A stretch of 36,245 nucleotides of DNA, taken from contig PWWP01000036.1 of the NCBI GenBank assembly GCA_003562075.1, positions 1-36,245 on the forward strand, written 5' to 3'. The notes beneath the pieces were generated by a model. The model was not told the DNA's origin and did no database searches. It saw only the letters and a program-made list of their open reading frames with translations. This stretch comes from Gemmatimonadota bacterium (GTDB lineage: Bacteria > Gemmatimonadota > Gemmatimonadetes > Longimicrobiales > Gaopeijiaceae). Positions within the stretch are counted from its first letter, which is position 1; each line of letters starts with the position of its first letter. Positions 9,390 to 17,470 of the stretch are shown in pieces. The position numbers were made by a program, and so were the translations under genes.

Positions 9390-9410
9390 ACGGAGAAGGG
9401 CCGCTTTTTT
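9375..9410 (+). terminator. Intrinsic terminator inside the operon leader
   Basis: The 5' arm AGCGGCC (9375-9381), a bulged T and CTTCTC (9383-9388) pair with GAGAAG (9393-9398) and GGCCGCT (9399-9405) over a CACG loop. The run of T residues goes through 9410. It lies between the leader ORF and the first operon gene, about 20 bases before the start codon, so read-through must be regulated for the operon to be expressed. Confidence 0.85.
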
Positions 9411-9429
9411 CGTTTCACCGACCGCTACT

Positions 9430-10578
9430 GTGTCCTCTCGCCCTCGAGGCCCCATGTCCACAGCAACAACGAAGTCCGTCACAGGATCCAGCTCCACCCA
9501 ACCGTCGCCGTCCGGCTCGGGCGCCGCTCCTGACACGATCGCGGGCGTCTCCTCCGGCCGCTCCTTCGGCCGAGTCCCTGACCAGGCACCTGAGGAGGCT
9601 CCCCTGGCCATCCTCTTCGAACACCCGGACTGGTTCGGGCCTCTCTTTGCCGAGCTGGATCGTCGCGGTGTCCCCTACCGGACGATCCACGCCGGTGAGC
9701 ATTCCTTCGACCCTGGTGACGCCGGTACGCCCCCCCCTCTCCTCTTCAACCGGATGAGCCCTTCAGCCTGGCTCCGGGGGGGAGCCGGCCAGATCGCCTA
9801 TACCACCCAGCTCCTGAAGCATCTGGAGGGACGGGGTACACGGATCATCAACGGAACCCGTGCCTGGGACGTGGAGATCTCCAAGGCCGAGCAGCTTTCT
9901 CTGTTGGCCCGGCTGGGTCTCCCCTTTCCTCGGGCCCGGGTCATCCATGACCCTGCCTCGGCACCGGAGGCGAGCCAGGGACTTCGGTTTCCCGTGGTGG
10001 TCAAGCCCAATGTGGGGGGGAGTGGGGCCGGGGTGATCCGCTTTGACACCCTGGAGGAGCTGGAACGGGCCGCCGCCCAGGCGCCGGGGAGGGAGGGCGC
10101 CATCGATCTAGGGGTGGACGGCACGGGGCTGGTCCAGGAGTTCATCCCTGCCCGGGACGGACGAATCGTCCGGGTGGAGGTCCTGAATGGCCGGTTCCTC
10201 TACGCCATCCGCATCTACACCCCTGGAGACCAGTTCAACCTCTGCCCGGCCGACGTCTGCCAGGGGGCGGACGGTGCTCCCCTGGAGCGGACCGCCTGCC
10301 CTGCCGACGCTCCCACCAACGAGCTCCGGGTGGAGAGCTACGAGCCGCCGGCCCAGGTCATCCAGGCGGTGGAGCGGATCATGGCTCGAGCCCAGATCGA
10401 GATCGGAGGGGTGGAGTACATGATCGACGACCGAGACGGCCAGATCCTCTACTACGATGTGAACGCCCTCTCCAACTTTGTGGCCGACGGTCCCCGAGTC
10501 CTGGGTTTCGATCCCTTCCGGAAACTGGCTGACTGGCTGGAGGTCGAGCTGGGGCAGGTGGCGGAGGTGACGCCATGA
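9430..10578 (+). CDS. ATP-grasp domain protein (RimK-like ligase), substrate unknown
   Basis: The 382-residue frame contains an ATP-grasp fold: a pre-ATP domain from about residue 58 (LAILFEHPDWFGPLFAELDR), VVVKPNVGGSGAGVI with ATP-binding Lys192, VQEFIPARDGRIVRVEV, and the metal-binding YYDVNALSNF with Asp343 and Asn345. The family joins a carboxylate to an amine or thiol through an acyl phosphate. The start may be GTG 9430 or ATG 9454, the latter with GAGG four bases upstream; residues before 58 are Ser/Thr/Pro-rich and probably disordered. It is the first gene of the attenuated sulfur operon and overlaps the monooxygenase gene as ATGA. Context suggests ligation of a sulfur-containing compound, but this is only inference. 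Confidence 0.85.
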   Translation: MSSRPRGPMSTATTKSVTGSSSTQPSPSGSGAAPDTIAGVSSGRSFGRVPDQAPEEAPLAILFEHPDWFGPLFAELDRRGVPYRTIHAGEHSFDPGDAGTPPPLLFNRMSPSAWLRGGAGQIAYTTQLLKHLEGRGTRIINGTRAWDVEISKAEQLSLLARLGLPFPRARVIHDPASAPEASQGLRFPVVVKPNVGGSGAGVIRFDTLEELERAAAQAPGREGAIDLGVDGTGLVQEFIPARDGRIVRVEVLNGRFLYAIRIYTPGDQFNLCPADVCQGADGAPLERTACPADAPTNELRVESYEPPAQVIQAVERIMARAQIEIGGVEYMIDDRDGQILYYDVNALSNFVADGPRVLGFDPFRKLADWLEVELGQVAEVTP

Positions 10579-11642
10579 GGTTCGGATACTGGCTCCCCAT
10601 GTTTGGCGGCTGGCTGAGAAATGTGGAGGACGAAGGGATGCAGGCCTCCTGGTCCTATGTGAGCCGTCTGGCTCAGCGGAGTGAGGAGATCGGCTTCGAC
10701 CTGACCCTCCTGGCCGAACTCAACCTGAACGACATCAAGGGGATGGACGCCCCCTCCCTGGACGCCTGGAGCACCGCTGCGGCCCTGGCCGCTGTGACCC
10801 GGCGACTGGAGCTCATGGTGGCCGTCCGACCCACCTTCCATCCCCCGGCCCTCCTGGCCAAGCAGGCCGCCAACATCGACCGGATCAGCGGAGGGCGCCT
10901 CTCCCTGAACGTGGTCTCGTCCTGGTGGGCGACCGAAGCCCGGAAGTACGGGATCCCCTTCGACCGGCACGATCAGCGCTACGCCCGAACCGCCGAGTGG
11001 CTCCAGGTCGTGAAGGGGATGTGGCAGGAATCGGAGTTCTCCTTCCAGGGTGAGTTCTACCAGGTGGAGGAAGGGATCCTGGAACCCAAACCCGTCCAAC
11101 GACCCCATCCCGCCCTTTATGCTGGAGGCGAATCACCCCGAGGGAAGGAGGTCATCTCCCGCCAGTGTGACGCCTGGCTCACCCACGGGGACCCGCCGGA
11201 GGTCATCGGCCCCAAGGTGGCCGAGATGACGGAGCGCCGGCGAGCCCTGGGCCTTCCCCCCATGCAGTACGGTGCCGCCGGATACGCCGTAGTCCGGTCC
11301 ACCGAAGCCGAGGCCCAGAAGGAGGTGGAGCGGATCACCGATGTACGGCAGAGCGCCCGGGGGTTCGCCAACTACCAGGACTGGATCCAGAACTCGAAGC
11401 TGGAGCGGAAGGTGAGCCTGGAGGACTACTCGGTCTCGAACCGGGGGCTCCGGAGTGGTCTGGTGGGGACCCCGGAGCAGGTCGCCGACCGGATCGTGGA
11501 CTTCCACCGAGCCGGACTGGGTCTCCTCCTCCTCCAGTTCAGCCCCCAGCTTGAAGAGATGGAACGCTTTGCGGAAGAGGTCATCCCCCTGGTCCGGGCC
11601 CAGATCGGTCAGGACACCCCGGTGTTGGAAGGGGCCTCATGA
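10575..11642 (+). CDS. LLM class flavin-dependent oxidoreductase, SfnG/SsuD-like monooxygenase
   Basis: This 355-residue luciferase-like barrel resembles FMNH2-dependent desulfurising monooxygenases. The segment LAAVTRRLELMVAVRP, the block AANIDRISGGRLSLNVVSSW followed by RHDQRYART, and the E-G-I-L-x-P-K-P-x-Q-x-P-H-P turn resemble dimethylsulfone monooxygenase (SfnG) and alkanesulfonate monooxygenase (SsuD). These enzymes open a C-S bond with oxygen and release an aldehyde plus sulfinate or sulfite. It overlaps both neighbours by four bases (ATGA), so all three proteins are likely made together. No flavin reductase partner lies in the window. The substrate is unproven; a sulfone or sulfonate is favoured because the next gene makes cysteine. 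Confidence 0.85.
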   Translation: MRFGYWLPMFGGWLRNVEDEGMQASWSYVSRLAQRSEEIGFDLTLLAELNLNDIKGMDAPSLDAWSTAAALAAVTRRLELMVAVRPTFHPPALLAKQAANIDRISGGRLSLNVVSSWWATEARKYGIPFDRHDQRYARTAEWLQVVKGMWQESEFSFQGEFYQVEEGILEPKPVQRPHPALYAGGESPRGKEVISRQCDAWLTHGDPPEVIGPKVAEMTERRRALGLPPMQYGAAGYAVVRSTEAEAQKEVERITDVRQSARGFANYQDWIQNSKLERKVSLEDYSVSNRGLRSGLVGTPEQVADRIVDFHRAGLGLLLLQFSPQLEEMERFAEEVIPLVRAQIGQDTPVLEGAS

Positions 11643-12544
11643 TCGATGATTTCATCGGAGACACCCCCACGGTCCGCCTGAGGCGAGTCGTGGAGCCGGA
11701 GATGGCCCAGGTATGGGTCAAGGTGGAAGGAATGAATCCGGCAGGATCCATCAAGGATCGGACGGCCCTGGCCATGATTCGGGATGCTGAATCCCGAGGC
11801 ATCCTCCACCCCGGAGACACCATTGTGGAGCCTACCTCCGGCAACACGGGGATCGGTCTGGCCCAGGTAGCAGCAGCCCGAGGCTACCGTCTTGTCCTCT
11901 GTCTCCCCTCCACCATGAGCGCCGAAAGGAAGGCCACCCTCCGGGCCTACGGAGCCGAGCTTGTCCTCACCGAACCGGAACGGCGGATGCTGGAAGCCAT
12001 CGAGGTGGCCCAGGAGATCCGGGATCGGGAGGGGGCCTTCATGCCCAATCAGTTCGAGAACCCAGCCAACCCTCGGATCCACTACCAGGTCACGGGCCCC
12101 GAACTCTGGGACGACCTGGACCACCGGCTGGATGCCTTCGTCTACGGGTCCGGGACCGGAGGGACGATTTCCGGTGTGGGCCGGTTCCTGAAGGAGCAGG
12201 CCCCACAGATCCAGGTGGTTGCCGTGGAGCCGGCCGGGAGTGCCGTCCTCCACGGAGAGCCTCGGGGGCAGCACAAGTTCCAGGGGATGGGCCCGGGATT
12301 CATCCCGGCCAATCTGGATCGCTCCGTCATCGATCGGGTGATGAAGGCTCATGAGGAGGTGGCCTTCCCCATGGCCCGCCGCCTGGCCCGGGAGGAGGGC
12401 CTCTTCGTGGGGATGAGCAGCGGCGCCATCGTCCAGGCAGCGTTGGAGGTGGCCCGGGAGCTGGGACCGGACAGACGGGTGGCCTGCATTGCACCGGACT
12501 CGGGCGCCCGGTACCTGACCACCGAGCTCTTCGCACTGGAATAG
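11639..12544 (+). CDS. Cysteine synthase (O-acetylserine sulfhydrylase, CysK/CysM family)
   Basis: This 301-residue fold-type II PLP enzyme has GSIKDRTA with PLP-binding Lys39, the substrate loop PTSGNTG at residues 65-71, the phosphate-binding GSGTGGT at 170-176, and a late FVGMSSGA motif. It condenses an activated serine with sulfide (or thiosulfate in CysM) to form cysteine. The length and motifs fit the core catalytic domain without a regulatory CBS extension. It is the last gene of the operon and overlaps the monooxygenase gene as ATGA. Its presence explains Cys codons in the leader: the operon's likely end product is cysteine. CysK, CysM and O-phosphoserine-type members cannot be separated by eye. 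Confidence 0.92.
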   Translation: MIDDFIGDTPTVRLRRVVEPEMAQVWVKVEGMNPAGSIKDRTALAMIRDAESRGILHPGDTIVEPTSGNTGIGLAQVAAARGYRLVLCLPSTMSAERKATLRAYGAELVLTEPERRMLEAIEVAQEIRDREGAFMPNQFENPANPRIHYQVTGPELWDDLDHRLDAFVYGSGTGGTISGVGRFLKEQAPQIQVVAVEPAGSAVLHGEPRGQHKFQGMGPGFIPANLDRSVIDRVMKAHEEVAFPMARRLAREEGLFVGMSSGAIVQAALEVARELGPDRRVACIAPDSGARYLTTELFALE

Positions 12545-12627
12545 CCGGCGCCTCATCGGATCGGTACTCTGGAGTGACTCCCCCACTCTCCCCCTGACAT
12601 GGGGACGTACCGAATTCGGAGGACGTG

Positions 12628-14979
12628 ATGACCAGGGTGCTGGCGGTATTCCTTCTGGCCCTTCCCACCATGGGAGCCGGCCTTTCCCCATCGGGTGTCG
12701 TGGCGCAGGTGACGCTGGACCGCTACGAGCGGGCCTTCGCCTTTGAAGAAACCTTTGGCCCACTGGTGGTGGACCTCCCGGGCCCGGCCCACTGGATTGG
12801 CGACTCCCATCGTTTCTGGTACCGGACAACGGTGGAAGGTGGGCACCGGTTTCACCTCGTCGACGCCCCGTCGCAGGAACGAAGGGACGCCTTTGATCAC
12901 GCCCGCCTGGCAGCAGCCCTCAGTGAAGCTGCCGAGCTAGAGGTGTCCCCTCTGGACCTCCCCTTCTCCACCGTCACCTTCCTCTCCGAGGAGGACGCCC
13001 TGGAGTTTGAGGCGTGGGATCACATGTGGCGTTGCGACCTCCGCACCTACCATTGCCAACAAGGCGCTGCGGTCCCCCTTCGGCCCGACGTGAACCCTGT
13101 GGGGATCGTCCATCGAGGCCCCGAGCCCCAGGCGGTCTCGTCTGGAGTGGTGCCCTCGCCTGATGGGCGATGGGAGGCCTTCATCCAGGGGTACAACGTT
13201 CAACTCCGGAACCGGGACACTCAGGAGGAGGTCCAGCTCAGCTGGGACGGAGACTCAGGCCGCTACTATACCTTCGAATCGCTGGCCTGGGCACCGGACT
13301 CACGGGCGCTGTCCGCATATCGACTCCATCCGGGCCAGCGGAGGATCCTCCGCTATATCGAATCGGCGCCTGCCCACCAGCTTCAGCCAGAGTACTCCAC
13401 CCTGGACTACACGAAGCCCGGCGATCCTGTGGATCAACGCTACCCCGCCCTGTTCGACGTGGAGGAGCAGACCCAGATCCCGGTGGACGAGACCCTCACC
13501 CCGAACCAGTTCCAGGTGTCGCCCATCGAGTGGAGGGAGGATGGCCGCGCCTTCACCTTCGAATACAATCAGCGCAATCACACGCTTTACCAGGTCATCG
13601 AGGTGGACGCCCGCACGGGGGAGGCTCGGCCCATCATCACGGAGGAGGCAGAGACCTTCTTCTTCTATGAAGGGCGGTACCGGGGCAAGTACTTCCGCCA
13701 CGACGTGAACGATGGCGACGAGATCATCTGGATGTCCGAACGGGACGGGTGGAATCACCTCTACCTGTACGACGGCCGCACCGGTGAGCTAAGGAACCAG
13801 ATCACTCAGGGTGAGTGGGTAGTCCGGGACGTAGATCGGATTGACGAGGAGGCCCGTCAGATCTGGTTCCACGCCAGCGGAATGAACCCAGAGCAGGACC
13901 CGTATTTCATCCACTACTACCGCATCGACTTCGACGGCTCCAACCTGGTCACCCTCACCGAGGCCGATGCGGACCACCAGGTCGTCTACTCGGAGGATCT
14001 GACCTACTACGTCCAGACCCAGTCCCGGGTGGACCGTCCCCCGGTGATGGAGTTGCGCCGGACCTCCGACCGGAGCCTCCTCATGGCCCTGGAAGAAACG
14101 GACATCTCCCAGCTTCAGACGGCGGGATGGAGGGCCCCCGAGGCCTTCTCGGCCCCCGGCAGGGACGGGGAGACGGAAATCTGGGGCGTCATCTTCAAGC
14201 CCACGGACTTCGATCCCGACCGGAGCTATCCGGTCATCGAATCCATCTATGCCGGGCCCCAGAGCGCATCCGTGCCCAAGTCGTTCCGGCCCATCTACCC
14301 CCAGCAGGCCCTGGCCGAGCTTGGCTTCATCGTAGCCCAGATCGACGGGATGGGTACCTCCTATCGGTCCAAGGCCTTCCACGATGTGGCCTACCAGAAC
14401 CTGCACGACGCCGGATTCCCGGACCGGATCCTCTGGCACCAGGCATTGGCCCAGGAACGCCCGTACTACGACATCTCCCAGGTCGGGATCTACGGCGGTT
14501 CGGCTGGAGGCTACGCCGCCACTGCCGGCATCCTGCACCACCCGGAGTTCTACTCCGTGGCCGTGGCTTCCAACGGGAACCACGATCACCGGATGGACAA
14601 GATCTCCTTCAACGAACTCTTCATGGGCTGGCCGGTGGGTCCCCAGTACGCCCTCGCTTCCAACGCCGAGAACGCCTGGCGGCTTCAGGGGAAGCTCCTC
14701 CTGACGGTGGGGGAGATGGATCACAACGTGGACCCAGCTTCAACCTTCCAGGTCGTGGACGTCCTCATCCGGTCCAATCGGACCTTCGACCTACTCGTCT
14801 TCCCCGGGGGCGGGCACGGCGCAGGTGGGGACTACGGTCTCCGAGCCCGCTACGACTACTTCGTGCGCCACTTGAAAGGGGAGGAGACCCCGAACTGGAA
14901 CGAGGTGAGGCTGGACGGCCATCCAACCTTGCAACGGGCGTTCCCCCCGCAGGTTCGGGAGGATTGGACGCGCCCGTGA
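12628..14979 (+). CDS. S9 family peptidase (dipeptidyl peptidase IV-like), secreted
   Basis: The 783-residue protein begins with a signal peptide (MTRVLAVFLLALPTMGAG, cut after a later Ala). It is followed by a beta-propeller (DPP4 N-terminal type) to about residue 510 and an alpha/beta-hydrolase domain. The catalytic triad can be placed at Ser625 in GGSAGGY, Asp698 in GEMDHNV and His730 in GGGHG, with spacing almost identical to human DPP4 (630/708/740). It is expected to release dipeptides from peptides outside the cytoplasm. ATG 12628 is preferred because a GGAGG ends five bases before it; a GTG directly upstream is less likely. It is 83 bases after cysteine synthase and may be a separate unit. 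Confidence 0.95.
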   Translation: MTRVLAVFLLALPTMGAGLSPSGVVAQVTLDRYERAFAFEETFGPLVVDLPGPAHWIGDSHRFWYRTTVEGGHRFHLVDAPSQERRDAFDHARLAAALSEAAELEVSPLDLPFSTVTFLSEEDALEFEAWDHMWRCDLRTYHCQQGAAVPLRPDVNPVGIVHRGPEPQAVSSGVVPSPDGRWEAFIQGYNVQLRNRDTQEEVQLSWDGDSGRYYTFESLAWAPDSRALSAYRLHPGQRRILRYIESAPAHQLQPEYSTLDYTKPGDPVDQRYPALFDVEEQTQIPVDETLTPNQFQVSPIEWREDGRAFTFEYNQRNHTLYQVIEVDARTGEARPIITEEAETFFFYEGRYRGKYFRHDVNDGDEIIWMSERDGWNHLYLYDGRTGELRNQITQGEWVVRDVDRIDEEARQIWFHASGMNPEQDPYFIHYYRIDFDGSNLVTLTEADADHQVVYSEDLTYYVQTQSRVDRPPVMELRRTSDRSLLMALEETDISQLQTAGWRAPEAFSAPGRDGETEIWGVIFKPTDFDPDRSYPVIESIYAGPQSASVPKSFRPIYPQQALAELGFIVAQIDGMGTSYRSKAFHDVAYQNLHDAGFPDRILWHQALAQERPYYDISQVGIYGGSAGGYAATAGILHHPEFYSVAVASNGNHDHRMDKISFNELFMGWPVGPQYALASNAENAWRLQGKLLLTVGEMDHNVDPASTFQVVDVLIRSNRTFDLLVFPGGGHGAGGDYGLRARYDYFVRHLKGEETPNWNEVRLDGHPTLQRAFPPQVREDWTRP

Positions 14980-15026
14980 GGAATGAATGTGCGGAGCCGA
15001 AGTGCCAGAAACGCTTGCCCTGCTTG

Positions 15027-15045
15027 TAGTGGGCCCGGCAGGATT
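15027..15045 (-). repeat. Partial duplicate of the tRNA 3' end
   Basis: Nineteen bases, TAGTGGGCCCGGCAGGATT, are repeated exactly at 15095-15113, where they form the acceptor and T-arm end of the tRNA. Such copies are left by site-specific recombination at tRNA genes, by rearrangement, or by loss of a second tRNA. The copy lies 48 bases after the S9 peptidase stop. Confidence 0.7.
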
Positions 15046-15077
15046 AGCCTCCGCTTCGCTCCGGTGATCCTGCCGGG
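15034..15077. terminator. Inverted repeat downstream of the S9 peptidase, possible terminator
   Basis: CCCGGCAGGAT (15034-15044) and ATCCTGCCGGG (15067-15077) are perfect 11-base complements around a 22-base loop. The hairpin uses the duplicated tRNA segment as its left arm. No clear T-run follows, so termination is possible but not proven. Confidence 0.4.
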
Positions 15078-15097
15078 ATGCGGGATCAGCCTTCTAG

Positions 15098-15170
15098 TGG
15101 GCCCGGCAGGATTCGAACCTGCGACCCTTCGATTATGAGTCGAGTGCTCTAACCACTGAGCTACGGGCCC
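15098..15170 (-). tRNA. tRNA-Met (CAT anticodon)
   Basis: Reading the minus strand from 15170, a complete 73-base cloverleaf is visible. It has acceptor GGGCCCG paired with CGGGCCC, D-arm GTAGCTCAGTGGTTAGAGC, anticodon loop CTCATAA with anticodon CAT, a T-arm with GGTTCGAATCC, and discriminator A. CCA is not encoded. The first anticodon-stem pair is a C-A mismatch. The G1-C72 acceptor pair argues against an initiator. Elongator methionine is most likely; isoleucine-2 with a lysidine-modified CAT is the alternative. Confidence 0.9.
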
Positions 15171-15209
15171 GGAGGCGAGCGGACCCGTAGGTCGCCCACC
15201 ACCGGGCCC

Positions 15210-15238
15210 AAGCTACCCGGTACGGGGATCCGGGTCCA
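15210..15238 (-). promoter_or_regulatory. Candidate tRNA promoter
   Basis: On the minus strand TGGACC (15238-15233), a 17-base spacer and TAGCTT (15215-15210) lie about 40 bases before the tRNA 5' end. The -10 box is identical to that of the pyrR promoter candidate. Confidence 0.45.
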
Positions 15239-15347
15239 GCCCGCCCAGGGTCGTCAAAGGGTCTCGCGCCTGCCTGCCGGCACGTCGGCCCGGTCCAAGG
15301 GTCCAGGGGCCACCCCCCTCGGATGATCCTTGTCCCCTCGGATCTTC

Positions 15348-16448
15348 CTATTCCTCTCGGATGGTGTAGCGGAGCCGGGCGGCCAACCCCTCACCTTCCA
15401 TGTCCAACCGCTCGGCACCTTCGCCGGAGAGTTCCTCCACCTCGGCGTGCTGCTCAAAGGCGGAACCCACCAGGTGGTCGGCGTAGTCAGGGCTTCCGTT
15501 CATGAAGTTTCGGCTCACCAGGAGGGTGTCTACTCGGGCCTCCTTGAGAGCCCGCTCCACCTTGTCAGGCCCCAGGGACCCCTTCCCTCCGGCCCGGGCC
15601 TGGTCGATGACCTCGTCCAGGAGCTCTCCCTGTACCCGCTGGTTGAGCCGGGACGCCGCCTTCTCCAGGGCGTCTCGGACCTCGGCGTCGGACATCTCGA
15701 GCCGCAGCGCAGACTCCTCCACCATGCGATCCTTCAGGCGATTGGGGAGATGGGGGCGAAGGGCGGCCACAACTTCAGGCGTTCCCCCCAGGACGAGGAG
15801 GCCGTCCTGGCCCACCCGCTCAGCCACCAGCTCGGCAAGCTTCTTGAGCATCCGCTCCGAGCCCACCTCCAGGAACTTCTGGGCGGCGTCCGTTCCCGTC
15901 TTCCCACGGACTCCAGAATGGCTGGTGGCCCGCTTCGACACGTTGATGTCGGTCAGGTCCCCCAGGAAGGTCTCGGCGTTCAGGTTCTCGGGCTCACCCA
16001 GGGCACCGCTCCGGTACTCGAAGATCCGGGCCCGACGGCTGTCCACCAGGACGGTGAGGACCAGGCGCTCCTGCTTCAGGGCTCGGACATAGGGGGCCAC
16101 CCGGATCCCACCCTCCCAGCGCACCAGGTCCGGCATGGGGACTCGCACCGGCTTCCCGTACACCAGCTCCGACGGGGTGGCGAACCCCACCCATCCCCGA
16201 TCGGGGAGGAAATTGTCGTGTTGTCCCAGGGATTTCTCGATGAGCTTCAGGGCTCGGTCGAACTCGGCCTCCTCTTCCGGGCCCACGCCGTTGGCCAGCT
16301 TGCGGGCCTCGTTCACCTGCTGTTCCAGGCGACGCTTCCAGGCGGTTCGTTCCGCAAAATCCGTCGCGTTCCCGTCCAGGTAGACGCTCAGCACCTTCTC
16401 CTGGCGGAGATCACGGTACAGGTCCACCAGTTCGTCGTGGGTCAGCAT
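15348..16448 (-). CDS. baeRF-type protein (archaeo-eukaryotic release factor-like), GGQ loop degenerate
   Basis: This 366-residue protein resembles the bacterial relatives of eRF1/Pelota (baeRF/VLRF1 group). Features are an N-terminal domain with SVYLDG, a central RNase H-like domain (LVLTVLVDSRRARIFEY, about residues 128-146), and a C-terminal L7Ae-like part near VDTLLVSRNF. Where eRF1 proteins carry GGQ in the loop before an amphipathic helix, this one has SGVRGKTGTDAAQKF (about residues 178-192), so the peptidyl-tRNA hydrolysis motif is absent. A ribosome-associated or toxin-countering role is therefore more likely than termination, as proposed for other GGQ-less members. ATG 16448 has AAGGAG four bases upstream. 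It stands alone between the tRNA and upp. Confidence 0.75.
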   Translation of the reverse strand: MLTHDELVDLYRDLRQEKVLSVYLDGNATDFAERTAWKRRLEQQVNEARKLANGVGPEEEAEFDRALKLIEKSLGQHDNFLPDRGWVGFATPSELVYGKPVRVPMPDLVRWEGGIRVAPYVRALKQERLVLTVLVDSRRARIFEYRSGALGEPENLNAETFLGDLTDINVSKRATSHSGVRGKTGTDAAQKFLEVGSERMLKKLAELVAERVGQDGLLVLGGTPEVVAALRPHLPNRLKDRMVEESALRLEMSDAEVRDALEKAASRLNQRVQGELLDEVIDQARAGGKGSLGPDKVERALKEARVDTLLVSRNFMNGSPDYADHLVGSAFEQHAEVEELSGEGAERLDMEGEGLAARLRYTIREE

Positions 16449-16591
16449 GGCACTCCTTGGTGTCAGGGCGAATCAGGATCAGGGGGAAGTGCTCAGGACT
16501 CAGCACCACCCCTTACTTGTGTTTCCCCCGGAGCGATGCGGGGTTCCGCTCCGCCCCCGGGATTCCTCCGGCTGCGACACAGGGAGATCGC

Positions 16592-17233
16592 TCACCGGGT
16601 CCCGAAAATTCGGTCTCCCGCGTCTCCCAGACCAGGTAGAATATAACCCTTCTCACTGAGCTGCCGATCCACCGCAGCGGCAAAAAGAGGGACCTGGGGA
16701 TGAGCTCGGTGGAAGTCAGCCACTCCTTCCGGCGCCGCCACCAGGCATACGACCCGGATCTGGGTGGCGCCTCGGTCCTTCAGGAGTTTCACGGCGGCCA
16801 TGGCCGATCCACCGGTAGCCAACATGGGGTCGATGACGATGAACTCCCGATCCTCCGGACCGGCAGGGATCTTCACATAGTATTCCACCGGCTCCAACGT
16901 CTCTTCGTTCCGGTAGAGCCCCACGTGCCCCACCCGGGCCGTGGGCAGGAGGCGAAGGACCCCGGAAAGCATTCCCATCCCGGCCCGGAGGATGGGCACG
17001 ACCACCAGCCGACCTCCAGCCAGACGTCCACCTTCCATTTCTTCCAGGGGGGTTCGCACCGTCACCGGATCCAACGACAGGTCCCGGGTCGCCTCTACGG
17101 TCATGAGGGAGGAGAGCTCCTCCACCAACTCCCGGACCACCTTCATCGGGGTGGTCCGATCCCGGAGGCAGGTCAGCTTGTGCTGGATCAGGGGATGCTC
17201 GACCACGGTGAGCCGGGGAGACGTCCGCTGCAT
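16592..17233 (-). CDS. upp: Uracil phosphoribosyltransferase
   Basis: The 213-residue protein matches the family length of about 208. It opens with the typical HPLIQHKLTCLRD segment, has PILRAGMGM in the middle, and has the PRPP-binding loop FIVIDPMLATGGSA (residues 131-144). It converts uracil and PRPP to UMP in pyrimidine salvage. The C-terminus YILPGLGDAGDRIFGT contains the conserved uracil-binding GDAGDR. It starts 237 bases from the divergent pcm gene. A 7-bp inverted repeat (CGGAGCG/CGCTCCG, 16529-16535 and 16547-16553) lies after its stop but lacks a T-run. De novo pyrimidine genes pyrRBC lie about 7 kb away. Confidence 0.97.
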   Translation of the reverse strand: MQRTSPRLTVVEHPLIQHKLTCLRDRTTPMKVVRELVEELSSLMTVEATRDLSLDPVTVRTPLEEMEGGRLAGGRLVVVPILRAGMGMLSGVLRLLPTARVGHVGLYRNEETLEPVEYYVKIPAGPEDREFIVIDPMLATGGSAMAAVKLLKDRGATQIRVVCLVAAPEGVADFHRAHPQVPLFAAAVDRQLSEKGYILPGLGDAGDRIFGTR

Positions 17234-17470
17234 GGATGGATCTCCAGTGGTAAAAGAGGGAGCCTGGAGGCCGGGACTTCCTCCCGAGTGTCAGGGTCTG
17301 AACCCTACCGTGTTGGGAGGGCTGGGGGAAGTGGGAAGTCCATGAGGTGATCCCGCTTCCCCCAACAGCTTGTCAAACAGCCGGATCCTCCCGGCCAAAG
17401 CGGGGTTTGGGCCAGGTGACCCCGTAGACTCTCGGTCCCGATTTCTCCACTCCCTGCTCCGGTCCGGTCC

